64,000 nt of DNA, taken from Luteimicrobium subarcticum. Lineage in GTDB: Bacteria > Actinomycetota > Actinomycetes > Actinomycetales > Cellulomonadaceae. Each line of letters starts with the position of its first letter. Position 1 is the stretch's first letter. A program made the position numbers and the translations under genes. Positions 57,452-64,000 of the stretch are shown here, one piece after another. Below the pieces are notes generated by a model. That model saw only the letters and a program-made list of their open reading frames with translations. It did not search any database and was not told where the DNA came from. The stretch spans positions 576,222-640,221 of the forward strand of contig NZ_PGTZ01000007.1 of NCBI RefSeq assembly GCF_002798015.1. The letters are read 5' to 3'.

Positions 57452-58543
57452 GTGCCCGGTCACGGCAACGGCACGGGCGACGACGCCGCGCCCCGGCTCG
57501 GCGTCGCCGTGGTCGGCGCGGGGTACTGGGGTCCGAATCTCGCCCGCAACTTCGCAGCGAGCGGCGCGTGGGACCTGGTCGCGCTCTGTGACCTCGACCT
57601 GGACCGCGCGTCGCGTCTGGCGCGGTCGGTGGGACGCGTGGACGTCGTGGGATCGGTCGACGACCTGCTGGCGCGTGACGACGTGGACGCTGTGGCGATC
57701 GCCACCCCTGCTCGCACCCATCACGGCATCGTGATGTCCGCGCTCCGGGCCGGCAAGCACGTCGTGGTCGAGAAGCCACTCGCGGAGAGCGGCGTCCAGG
57801 CGCGCGAGATGGTCGACCTCGCGCAGGAGCAAGGTCTCGTGCTCATGACCGACCACACCTACTGCTACACGCCCGCCGTACAGCGCATCCGTGAGCTCGT
57901 GCACGACGGAGTCCTGGGCGACATCCTCTATATCGACTCGGTCCGCATCAACCTCGGCATCGTCCAGCCGGACGTCGACGTCCTCTGGGACCTGGCCCCG
58001 CACGATCTCTCGATCCTCGACTTCATCCTCCCCGGTGGGCTCCGACCGGTCGGCGTCGCTGCGCACGGCGCGGACCCGCTGGGTGCGGGGAAGGCATGCA
58101 TGGCATACCTGACGCTGCCGCTGCCGGACGGGGCGATCGCACACGTCCACGTCAACTGGATGAGCCCGACGAAGATCCGACAGATGGTGGTCGGTGGGAG
58201 CGAACGCACGTTGGTGTGGGACGACCTGAACCCGCAGCAGCGCCTCAGCGTCTACGACCGTGGCGTCGACCTCGCGCGGCGTGGCGGAGACGAGCGGGCC
58301 GCGGCGACCGTGTCGTACCGGCTCGGCGACACGTGGTCGCCTGCGCTGCCCGAACGCGAAGCGCTCGCTGCGATGGTCGACGAGTTCGCGGCGAGCATCC
58401 GAGAGCGGCGGGCGGCGAGGACCGACGGTCATGCCGGCGCGCGCGTCCTCGGGATCCTCGAGGCCGGCTCGACGAGCCTGCTGCAGGCGGGCACGTTGGT
58501 GAAGATGCAACAGTCAGACGACAAGGTGGGGATGGTGGCGTGA
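57452..58543 (+). CDS. Gfo/Idh/MocA-family sugar dehydrogenase
   Basis: NAD(P)-dependent sugar oxidoreductase, 363 residues. GTG at 57452 lies six bases after GAAGGAG; a GTG at 57446 overlapping the previous stop is too close to that site. The Rossmann motif is VAVVGAGYWGPNLARNFAAS, the catalytic lysine is in VVEKPLAESG, and the substrate domain has DHTYCYTPAVQRIRELVHDG and WDLAPHDLSILDFILPGG. Homologues (WbpB/WlbA type) oxidise UDP-GlcNAcA at C3 before amination. The genes after it (epimerase, DegT, acyltransferase, DegT) fit biosynthesis of an N-acylated amino sugar. The stop overlaps the next start. Confidence 0.92.
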   Translation: MPGHGNGTGDDAAPRLGVAVVGAGYWGPNLARNFAASGAWDLVALCDLDLDRASRLARSVGRVDVVGSVDDLLARDDVDAVAIATPARTHHGIVMSALRAGKHVVVEKPLAESGVQAREMVDLAQEQGLVLMTDHTYCYTPAVQRIRELVHDGVLGDILYIDSVRINLGIVQPDVDVLWDLAPHDLSILDFILPGGLRPVGVAAHGADPLGAGKACMAYLTLPLPDGAIAHVHVNWMSPTKIRQMVVGGSERTLVWDDLNPQQRLSVYDRGVDLARRGGDERAAATVSYRLGDTWSPALPEREALAAMVDEFAASIRERRAARTDGHAGARVLGILEAGSTSLLQAGTLVKMQQSDDKVGMVA

Positions 58544-59532
58544 CGAGTCTCGAGGGTGCTTCGGTGCTGGTGACCGGTGGTGCAGGGACGATCGGTTCGA
58601 CCCTGGTAGACCATCTGCTCGCGGCGGGTGTCGGTCACGTCGACGTGCTCGACAACCTCGTGCGGGGGCGGCGCGAGAACCTGACGGACGCGCTCGTCTC
58701 GGGCCGAGCCGACCTGGTCGAGGGAGACCTCGCGGACCGTGACCTCGTCCACGACCTCACGCGCGGCAAGGACGTCGTCTTCCATCAGGCCGCGATCCGG
58801 ATCACACAGTGCGCGGAGGAACCGAGACTCGCGCTGGAGGTGCTTGTCGACGGCACGTTCACCGTCCTGGAGGCCGCTGCGGCGCACGGTGTCGACAAGG
58901 TGGTTGCCGCGTCGAGCGCGTCGGTCTACGGTCTCGCGGAAGAGTTCCCGACGGGCGAGCGACACCATCACCACAACAACGACACCTTCTACGGTGCCGC
59001 CAAGTCCTTCAACGAAGGAATGTTGCGGAGCTTCAAGGCGATGTACGGGCTCGACTACGTGACGTTGAGGTACTTCAACGTCTACGGCCCTCGTATGGAC
59101 GTCCACGGGCTGTACACCGAGGTCCTGGTGCGGTGGATGGAGCGGATCGCCGACGGTCTGCCCCCGCTCATCTTCGGTGACGGGAGCCAGACGATGGACT
59201 TCGTGTACGTCCCCGACATCGCACGGGCCAACGTGCTCGCTGCGCAGAGCGGAGTCACGGAGGGCGTCTACAACATCGCGAGCGGGACCGAGACCTCCTT
59301 GCTCGAGCTGGCGCAGGCCCTGCTCCGCGCCATGGACTCCGACCTGCCCGTCGAGTTCGGCCCGGAGCGGGCCGTGAACGGCGTGACTCGTCGCCTCGCA
59401 GACACGGACTCCGCCCGCCGAGACCTCGGTTTCGAGGCCACGACCGATCTCGAGACGGGGCTGCGCGGCCTGGTCGAGTGGTGGCGTCCGCAACGCGCGG
59501 CGATCGCCGCCGGGCGCACGCTCAAGAGCTGA
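58540..59532 (+). CDS. NAD-dependent sugar-nucleotide epimerase/dehydratase
   Basis: Extended short-chain dehydrogenase, 330 residues, acting on a UDP- or dTDP-sugar. GTG at 58540 overlaps the previous stop (GTGA). Nucleotide motif VLVTGGAGTIGSTLVDHLLA; VVAASSASVYGLAEEFPTGE; catalytic Tyr-Lys in FYGAAKSFNEG; substrate part LRYFNVYGPRMDVHGLYTEV. A histidine run (HHHHNND) sits just before the active tyrosine. It resembles UDP-glucose/GlcNAc(A) 4-epimerases of surface glycan loci. The exact substrate follows only from the cassette context. Confidence 0.92.
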   Translation: MTSLEGASVLVTGGAGTIGSTLVDHLLAAGVGHVDVLDNLVRGRRENLTDALVSGRADLVEGDLADRDLVHDLTRGKDVVFHQAAIRITQCAEEPRLALEVLVDGTFTVLEAAAAHGVDKVVAASSASVYGLAEEFPTGERHHHHNNDTFYGAAKSFNEGMLRSFKAMYGLDYVTLRYFNVYGPRMDVHGLYTEVLVRWMERIADGLPPLIFGDGSQTMDFVYVPDIARANVLAAQSGVTEGVYNIASGTETSLLELAQALLRAMDSDLPVEFGPERAVNGVTRRLADTDSARRDLGFEATTDLETGLRGLVEWWRPQRAAIAAGRTLKS

Positions 59533-59545
59533 CCAGGAGGCCGGG

Positions 59546-60697
59546 ATGAGCCGCATCAACGTCATGAAGCCGTGGCTCGGTCCTGAGGAGATCGATGCGG
59601 TGTCTGCCGTCATCGCCTCGGGGTGGGTCGCACAGGGGCCACGCGTGGCCGAGTTCGAGGACGCGTTCGCGCGTGCGCAGGGGATCGAGCACGCCGTGGC
59701 GACGTCGTCGTGCACGACGGCGCTGCATCTCGCGCTCGTCGTCGCCGGGGTGGGCCGCGGCGACGACGTGGTCGTCCCGTCGTTCTCCTTTGTCGCGACG
59801 GCCAACGCTCCCGTCTACGTGGGGGCCCGTCCCGTCTTCGCCGACGTGGACGCGACGACCGGTAACGTCACGGCAGAGACCGTCGCCGCGGCGCTCACCG
59901 AACGCACCAGGGCAGTGGTCGTCGTGGACCAGGGTGGGGTGCCCGCGGACCTCGACGCGATCCGCGCGGTCACAGCTCCGCGAGACATCGTCCTCGTCGA
60001 AGACGCTGCGTGCGCTGCCGGATCGACGTACCGCGGGGCACCTGTAGGACGTCGGTCGGACGTGACGGCCTGGTCGTTCCACCCTCGCAAGATCCTCACG
60101 ACGGGGGAGGGGGGCATGATCACGACGAGCGAGACGAGCTGGGCAGACCGCGCGCGGCGACTGCGGGAGCACGCGATGAGCGTGTCGGCCGCGGACCGGC
60201 ACTCGAGCACGCTCGCAGTCGCGGAGCAGTACCTGGAGGTCGGGTACAACTACCGCATGACAGACCTCCAGGCCGCGCTCGGGATCGTCCAGCTCGGGCG
60301 GCTCCCCGCAGCCGTCGCGCGGCGGCGTGAGATCGCCGCAGGCTACGCCGAAGGGTTGGCGGGAGTCTCCGGGCTGCGCCCCGTCAGGGACCCCGCGTGG
60401 GGCACCTCGAACTTCCAGTCCTACTGGGTCGAGATCGAGCCGGAGTATCCGCTGACCCGTGACGAGGTGCTCGCCCACCTCGCGGAGCGCGACATCTCGG
60501 CCCGCCGCGGGATCATGGCTGCCCACCGGGAACCGGCGCACGCTGGTCGTGACACGGGCTCGGCGCCGTTGCCCGTCACCGAGCGTCTCAGCGACTCGAC
60601 CCTGATCCTCCCGCTGTTCCACGAGATGACCGCGGACGAGCAAGGTCGGGTGCTTGAGGCGCTCACGGACCCGACGCGCCCCACCGCGCATGGCTGA
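59546..60697 (+). CDS. DegT/DnrJ/EryC1/StrS sugar aminotransferase 1
   Basis: PLP-dependent aminotransferase that aminates a keto-sugar nucleotide, 383 residues. ATG at 59546 with CAGGAGG upstream. Motifs: GPEEIDAVSAVIASGWVAQG, TSSCTTALHLALVVAG, VVVPSFSFVATANAPVYVGA, VLVEDAACAAGSTYRG and the Schiff-base lysine in WSFHPRKILTTGEGGMI. YNYRMTDLQAALGIVQLGRL is the substrate/dimer region. It overlaps the acyltransferase by 8 bp. It differs clearly from the second DegT gene, so the two are not a recent duplication. Confidence 0.94.
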   Translation: MSRINVMKPWLGPEEIDAVSAVIASGWVAQGPRVAEFEDAFARAQGIEHAVATSSCTTALHLALVVAGVGRGDDVVVPSFSFVATANAPVYVGARPVFADVDATTGNVTAETVAAALTERTRAVVVVDQGGVPADLDAIRAVTAPRDIVLVEDAACAAGSTYRGAPVGRRSDVTAWSFHPRKILTTGEGGMITTSETSWADRARRLREHAMSVSAADRHSSTLAVAEQYLEVGYNYRMTDLQAALGIVQLGRLPAAVARRREIAAGYAEGLAGVSGLRPVRDPAWGTSNFQSYWVEIEPEYPLTRDEVLAHLAERDISARRGIMAAHREPAHAGRDTGSAPLPVTERLSDSTLILPLFHEMTADEQGRVLEALTDPTRPTAHG

Positions 60698-61349
60698 GAT
60701 CGTCCTCGTCGCCGCCGGAGGGCTTGCGCGCGAAACGATTGCAGCCGTGCGCGCAGCGGGGGACGACCGCGTCGTCGCGCTCCTCGACGACGATCCGTCA
60801 TCGTGGGGGAGCGAGGTCGGGGGTCTGCCGGTCGTCGGACCGGTGGAGTCGGCGGTGACCTGGGGTGGCGACACGACGTTCGTGGTGTGTGCGGGGCGGG
60901 GCACTGTCCGCGAGCGCCTCGTCGCGCGGCTGTCCGCGGTCGGCATCGAGCGCGAGCGCTTCGCCGCGGTCTTCCACCCCGCCGCGTCCGTCGCCGACGG
61001 GTGCCTCGTCGGCGCAGGCTCGATCCTCCTCGCGAACGTCGTGCTGACGGCCGACGTCGTCGTCGGCGAGCACGTCGTCGCCATGCCGGGGGCCGTGCTC
61101 ACGCACGACGACGTGCTGCACGACTTCACGACCGTCTGTGCGGGTGTGGTGCTCGGCGGAGGGGTGGTCGTCGGGGAGCGCGCGTACCTCGGGATGGCCG
61201 CGTCCGTCCGGCAGGGTCTGACGATCGGCCGTGACGCAGTCCTTGGCATGGGCGCTGTGCTGCTCCAGGACCTACCCCCGGGCGAGACGTGGGCCGGAGC
61301 TCCCGCCCGCGCACTCGACACTGCGCGATCCACCAGGAGGCCGCTGTGA
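60690..61349 (+). CDS. NeuD/PglD-type sugar O/N-acyltransferase
   Basis: Left-handed beta-helix acyltransferase, 219 residues, transferring acetyl (or another acyl) to an amino sugar. ATG at 60690 overlaps the aminotransferase by 8 bp. The N-terminal Rossmann-like part (VLVAAGGLARETIAAVRAAG, VALLDDDPSSWG) is typical of PglD/NeuD. Hexapeptide repeats follow (HPAASVADGCLVGAGSILLA, ADVVVGEHVVAMPGAVLTHD, VVVGERAYLGMAASVRQGLT). The catalytic His is probably in LTHDD. It directly follows the aminotransferase that would make its amino-sugar substrate. Confidence 0.9.
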   Translation: MAEIVLVAAGGLARETIAAVRAAGDDRVVALLDDDPSSWGSEVGGLPVVGPVESAVTWGGDTTFVVCAGRGTVRERLVARLSAVGIERERFAAVFHPAASVADGCLVGAGSILLANVVLTADVVVGEHVVAMPGAVLTHDDVLHDFTTVCAGVVLGGGVVVGERAYLGMAASVRQGLTIGRDAVLGMGAVLLQDLPPGETWAGAPARALDTARSTRRPL

Positions 61350-62449
61350 ACATCCCTTTCGTTGACCTCGCCGCCCAGTTCGCCGAGGTGGCCGACGAGG
61401 TCCTGCCGGGTGTCGAGGAGGTTCTCCGGACCGCCGGCTACGTCGGCGGTCCGCACGTGGCGACGTTCGAGGCGGCCTATGCGCAGTTCGTCGGGGTGAG
61501 TCATTGCGTCGGCGTCGGCAACGGCACGGACGCCATCGAGCTGGCGCTGCGAGCGGTCGGCGTCCGAGCGGGGAGCGAGGTCGTCGTACCCGCGAACACG
61601 TTCATCGCGACTGCCGAGGCGGTCTCGCGCATCGGTGCGACGCCCGTCCTCGTGGACGTGGACGACGACTACCTGTTGATCGATCCCGAGGCCTGCGCCG
61701 CGGCGATCGGCCCGCGCACGGCTGCGGTGGTTCCTGTCCATCTCTTCGGTCAGGTGGCCCCCGTCGAGGAGGTCTTGATGCGGACGCGCGACGCGGGGAT
61801 CCCGGTCGTCGAGGATGCCGCACAGTCTCAGGGGGCTCGGCGTCACGGACGTGCAGCGGGGACCCTGGGGGCGGCGGCGGCCACGAGCTTCTACCCGGGC
61901 AAGAACCTCGGGGCTGCGGGTGACGCAGGAGCCGTATTCACCGACGACTCCCGGGTTGCACGGGACGTGCGTGTGCTCGCGCAGCACGGTAGCGAGCAGA
62001 AGTACGACCACGAGGTCGTCGGCATGAACTCGCGGCTCGACGCGATCCAGTCCGTGGTCCTGTCGGCGAAGCTGGCACGACTCGAGACGTGGAACGCTGC
62101 GCGCCGAGCCGCAGCCGCCCGCTACGCCGAGCTGCTCGCCGACCTTCCGGTCCGCGTGCCGACGACCAGGGAGGGCAACGACGACGCCTGGCACCTGTAC
62201 GTCGTCCGCGTCGAGGGCCGCGACCGGGTGCTGGCAGACCTGGCCGGCGCGGGGATCGGCACCGGTGTCCACTACCCGACGCCGCTGCACCTGACGCAGG
62301 CGTACGCAGGGCTGGGTCTGCGCCGCGGGGCATTCCCGGTCGCCGAAGCGGCGTCGGCACAGATCCTGTCGCTGCCGATGCATCCCCACCTGACGGAGGA
62401 CCAGCAGGTACGGGTCGTCGATGCCTTAAGGCGCGCGCTCGGCGCCTGA
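61346..62449 (+). CDS. DegT/DnrJ/EryC1/StrS sugar aminotransferase 2
   Basis: Second PLP sugar aminotransferase, 367 residues. GTG at 61346 overlaps the acyltransferase stop and is preceded by CAGGAGG. NIPFVDLAAQFAEVADEVLP is the typical start of the WlbC/WbpE (3-keto to 3-amino UDP-GlcNAcA) group. Others: VGVGNGTDAIELALRAVGVR, VVVPANTFIATAEAVSRIGA, PVVEDAAQSQGARRHG, lysine in FYPGKNLGAAGDAG, and NSRLDAIQSVVLSAKL. The WlbC resemblance fits the WlbA-like dehydrogenase upstream. Its 3' end overlaps the convergent glycosyltransferase by 24 bp. Confidence 0.94.
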   Translation: MNIPFVDLAAQFAEVADEVLPGVEEVLRTAGYVGGPHVATFEAAYAQFVGVSHCVGVGNGTDAIELALRAVGVRAGSEVVVPANTFIATAEAVSRIGATPVLVDVDDDYLLIDPEACAAAIGPRTAAVVPVHLFGQVAPVEEVLMRTRDAGIPVVEDAAQSQGARRHGRAAGTLGAAAATSFYPGKNLGAAGDAGAVFTDDSRVARDVRVLAQHGSEQKYDHEVVGMNSRLDAIQSVVLSAKLARLETWNAARRAAAARYAELLADLPVRVPTTREGNDDAWHLYVVRVEGRDRVLADLAGAGIGTGVHYPTPLHLTQAYAGLGLRRGAFPVAEAASAQILSLPMHPHLTEDQQVRVVDALRRALGA

Positions 62450-63574
62450 CAAAGCGACGCGAGCCACCACCTCCGCCATGAGCCGCGACTGACGGTCCCA
62501 GGTCGCGAGCCCGTCCGGTGGCACGAGGCGGGGAGCATCCTGCTCCAGGGCCGCCAGGACAGCGTCGGCGAACCGGGCCCGGTCGGCGATCGTGGCACGG
62601 TCTGGGTCGAGGTCACGGAAGCCTGCCACGGGCGTCGCGACGACGTGCCGTCCCGCAGCGAGGTATTCGTAGAGCTTGATGGGATCGAGCGACTCCGTGA
62701 AGGCGTCCACGACGTGCGGGACGACGAGGACGTCGGCCTGCTGGAGATATGCCGGGACCGCCAAGTGCGGGCGCCGCCCAAGGAGGACGACCCCGGCGTC
62801 GACGAGCGCGGAACGTGACGACTCCTCGAGCGCGTCGGGCCCCAGGAGCACGAGGGAGCCGCTGCCGCCGATCTGTCGAGCGGTCCGGCACACGAGCTCG
62901 ACGTCCAGCCGGTCCTCGTGCAGGGTGCCGACGTAGAGGGCGACGGGTCCTGGGGGCAGATCTCTGGGGCGAGGCTGATCGGCCTCGTAGGCGGCGAGGT
63001 CCACGCCGTTCGTCACCAGGTGGACGGCCCGGGTCCGCCCTTTGAGGGACGCGAGGTGGGGGGAGCAGACCACGACCTCGGCCGCCCGCTCGAGCAGGGT
63101 TTCCTCATAGGCGATCGTCTTCGTCAGCTCGTTCTTCGAGCGCGAGGCCGCGGTCCAGTCGTCCGTGATGTCGTACAGCGTGGGGAGCCCTGCGTCGAGC
63201 AGCGCGGCGGTGCTCGGGTCGTTGATCCATATGACTGGGCGCCGCGCACCCACCGCTTCGGCTGCACGCAGGATGGCTCGCGCCCTGCGCGCGTCGTATC
63301 CCGGGTCCACCCGGCGGGGGAGCAGCTTGGTGGGCTGGTACAGCCAGAGCCGGCTTCCGGCGACACCCTTGAGCATCGGGCCGTTGCGGAGCCCTGCGCC
63401 GCGACGGATCCGCCGTTCCCGACGCATCTCGTGCGTCGCGTCCACAGCGGGCTCGACGAACAGGACGGTCAGCTCGGGGTCGTGGCGCAGCAGGCGGGCC
63501 ACGAGGTGCTGGTTGCGGCGCCAGACATCGTCCCAAGCCTCGAGCGACGTGACGACGAGCGCGCGCGGAGTCAT
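62426..63574 (-). CDS. Glycosyltransferase family 1/4, third
   Basis: GT-B glycosyltransferase, 382 residues. The N-terminal half has WDDVWRRNQHLVARLLRHDP and LYDITDDWTAASRSKNELTK; the donor half has VALYVGTLHEDRLDVELVCR, VVLLGRRPHLAVPAYLQQAD and DPIKLYEYLAAGRHVVATPV. The layout (TDDW motif, PIKLYEYLA) matches TuaH-like transferases of teichuronic-acid or exopolysaccharide loci. The ATG overlaps the stop of the next upstream gene (ATGA), so the two are coupled. It ends inside the convergent aminotransferase gene. Confidence 0.92.
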   Translation of the reverse strand: MTPRALVVTSLEAWDDVWRRNQHLVARLLRHDPELTVLFVEPAVDATHEMRRERRIRRGAGLRNGPMLKGVAGSRLWLYQPTKLLPRRVDPGYDARRARAILRAAEAVGARRPVIWINDPSTAALLDAGLPTLYDITDDWTAASRSKNELTKTIAYEETLLERAAEVVVCSPHLASLKGRTRAVHLVTNGVDLAAYEADQPRPRDLPPGPVALYVGTLHEDRLDVELVCRTARQIGGSGSLVLLGPDALEESSRSALVDAGVVLLGRRPHLAVPAYLQQADVLVVPHVVDAFTESLDPIKLYEYLAAGRHVVATPVAGFRDLDPDRATIADRARFADAVLAALEQDAPRLVPPDGLATWDRQSRLMAEVVARVALSGAERAP

Positions 63575-64000
63575 CGCGCGACCACCTGACGATAGACGGC
63601 GTCGGTCGCCGTGACCTGACGCTCGACCGTGAACATCTCCCGCTGGCGTGCCTGCAGCCCGGCACCGAGCAGGTCGCGGTCGGACTCGGAGTCGGCCAGC
63701 TGTCGCAGTCGGGCGGCTGCGGCCTCGGCGTCCCGCGACGCGAAGAGGCCGGCACTCCCCACCGTCCCGAGCGACTCGAGATGGCCTCCCGACCCGTCGG
63801 CCACCACCGGGGTGCCCGCCGCCATCGCCTCGATCACGCTCAGGCCGAAGTGCTCGCCTGGCGTGGGTGCGAGGAAGATTGCCGCCTGCCCGAGGCGATC
63901 CGGAAGATCGGAGACGCGCCCGACGAACTCGGTCGAACCGTCCACGCCGAGGCGCGACGCCTGGTGTTCGAGGCTCGCTCGCTCCGTCCCGTCGCCGGCG
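63571..64000 (-). CDS. Glycosyltransferase family 4, fourth, 5'-truncated by window edge
   Basis: C-terminal part of a GT-B glycosyltransferase; the frame is open to base 64000 (AGDGTERASLEHQASRLGVD precedes the first internal GTG), so the start lies outside. About 142 residues are visible: donor-domain strands, then VSDLPDRLGQAAIFLAPTPG and the EX7E motif in EHFGLSVIEAMAAGTPVVAD. It is translationally coupled to the following glycosyltransferase. It shows that the glycan locus continues to the right. Confidence 0.9.
   Translation of the reverse strand, partial: AGDGTERASLEHQASRLGVDGSTEFVGRVSDLPDRLGQAAIFLAPTPGEHFGLSVIEAMAAGTPVVADGSGGHLESLGTVGSAGLFASRDAEAAAARLRQLADSESDRDLLGAGLQARQREMFTVERQVTATDAVYRQVVAR

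Overview
The window is very GC-rich DNA in which nearly all coding frames use G or C at the third position. It reads as a chromosome segment of an actinomycete of the Micrococcales, most likely Cellulomonas or a close relative. That placement is inferred from the conserved order metG-tatD-rpfB-ksgA-ispE, a large secreted pullulanase, a tRNA-Gln next to glmU-prs, and overall gene style; no database search was possible.

Layout. 1-6.5 kb: end of an alanine aminotransferase, a DUF559 (Vsr-like) protein framed by two arrays of a 13-bp repeat, two aldo/keto reductases, a lipoprotein sugar dehydrogenase and a small DUF6325/SHOCT pair. 6.5-17.6 kb: metG, tatD, four wall-lytic genes in the place where one rpfB normally sits, ksgA and ispE. 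17.6-24.9 kb: pullulanase, an ABC-F ATPase and a second DUF559 protein with its own, different repeat family. 24.9-29.6 kb: FdhF/YdeP-type oxidoreductase, FdhD and formaldehyde dehydrogenase, which together can carry formaldehyde to CO2. 30-36.4 kb: MFS exporter, MarR, a NatAB-like ABC exporter, a sortase-anchored protein and a TetR regulator. 36.5-48.2 kb: tRNA-Gln, glmU, prs, then about 7.5 kb of accessory genes (polymorphic toxin and presumed immunity gene, unknown membrane protein, sulfite-oxidase-like protein with its reductase, GT87), then rplY and pth. 48.2-64 kb: an exopolysaccharide or surface-glycan locus with glycosyltransferases, a Wzc-like protein, a giant secreted DUF4082 protein and an amino-sugar cassette (dehydrogenase, epimerase, two DegT aminotransferases, acyltransferase); it runs off the right edge.

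The most unusual content is not a single gene. Three interspersed palindromic repeat families are visible. Family A (13-bp units at 20-21-bp period, in head-to-head arrays) frames DUF559 gene 1. Family B frames DUF559 gene 2 and has a further copy pair near 29.9 kb. Family C has a constant 46-47-nt core between arms that are complementary to each other but differ from copy to copy; two of its three copies lie in-frame inside protein genes (ABC-F ATPase, ferredoxin reductase). The pairing of each DUF559 paralogue with its own repeat resembles REP/RAYT logic, and the in-gene family C copies resemble Rickettsia palindromic elements. Both comparisons are inferences.
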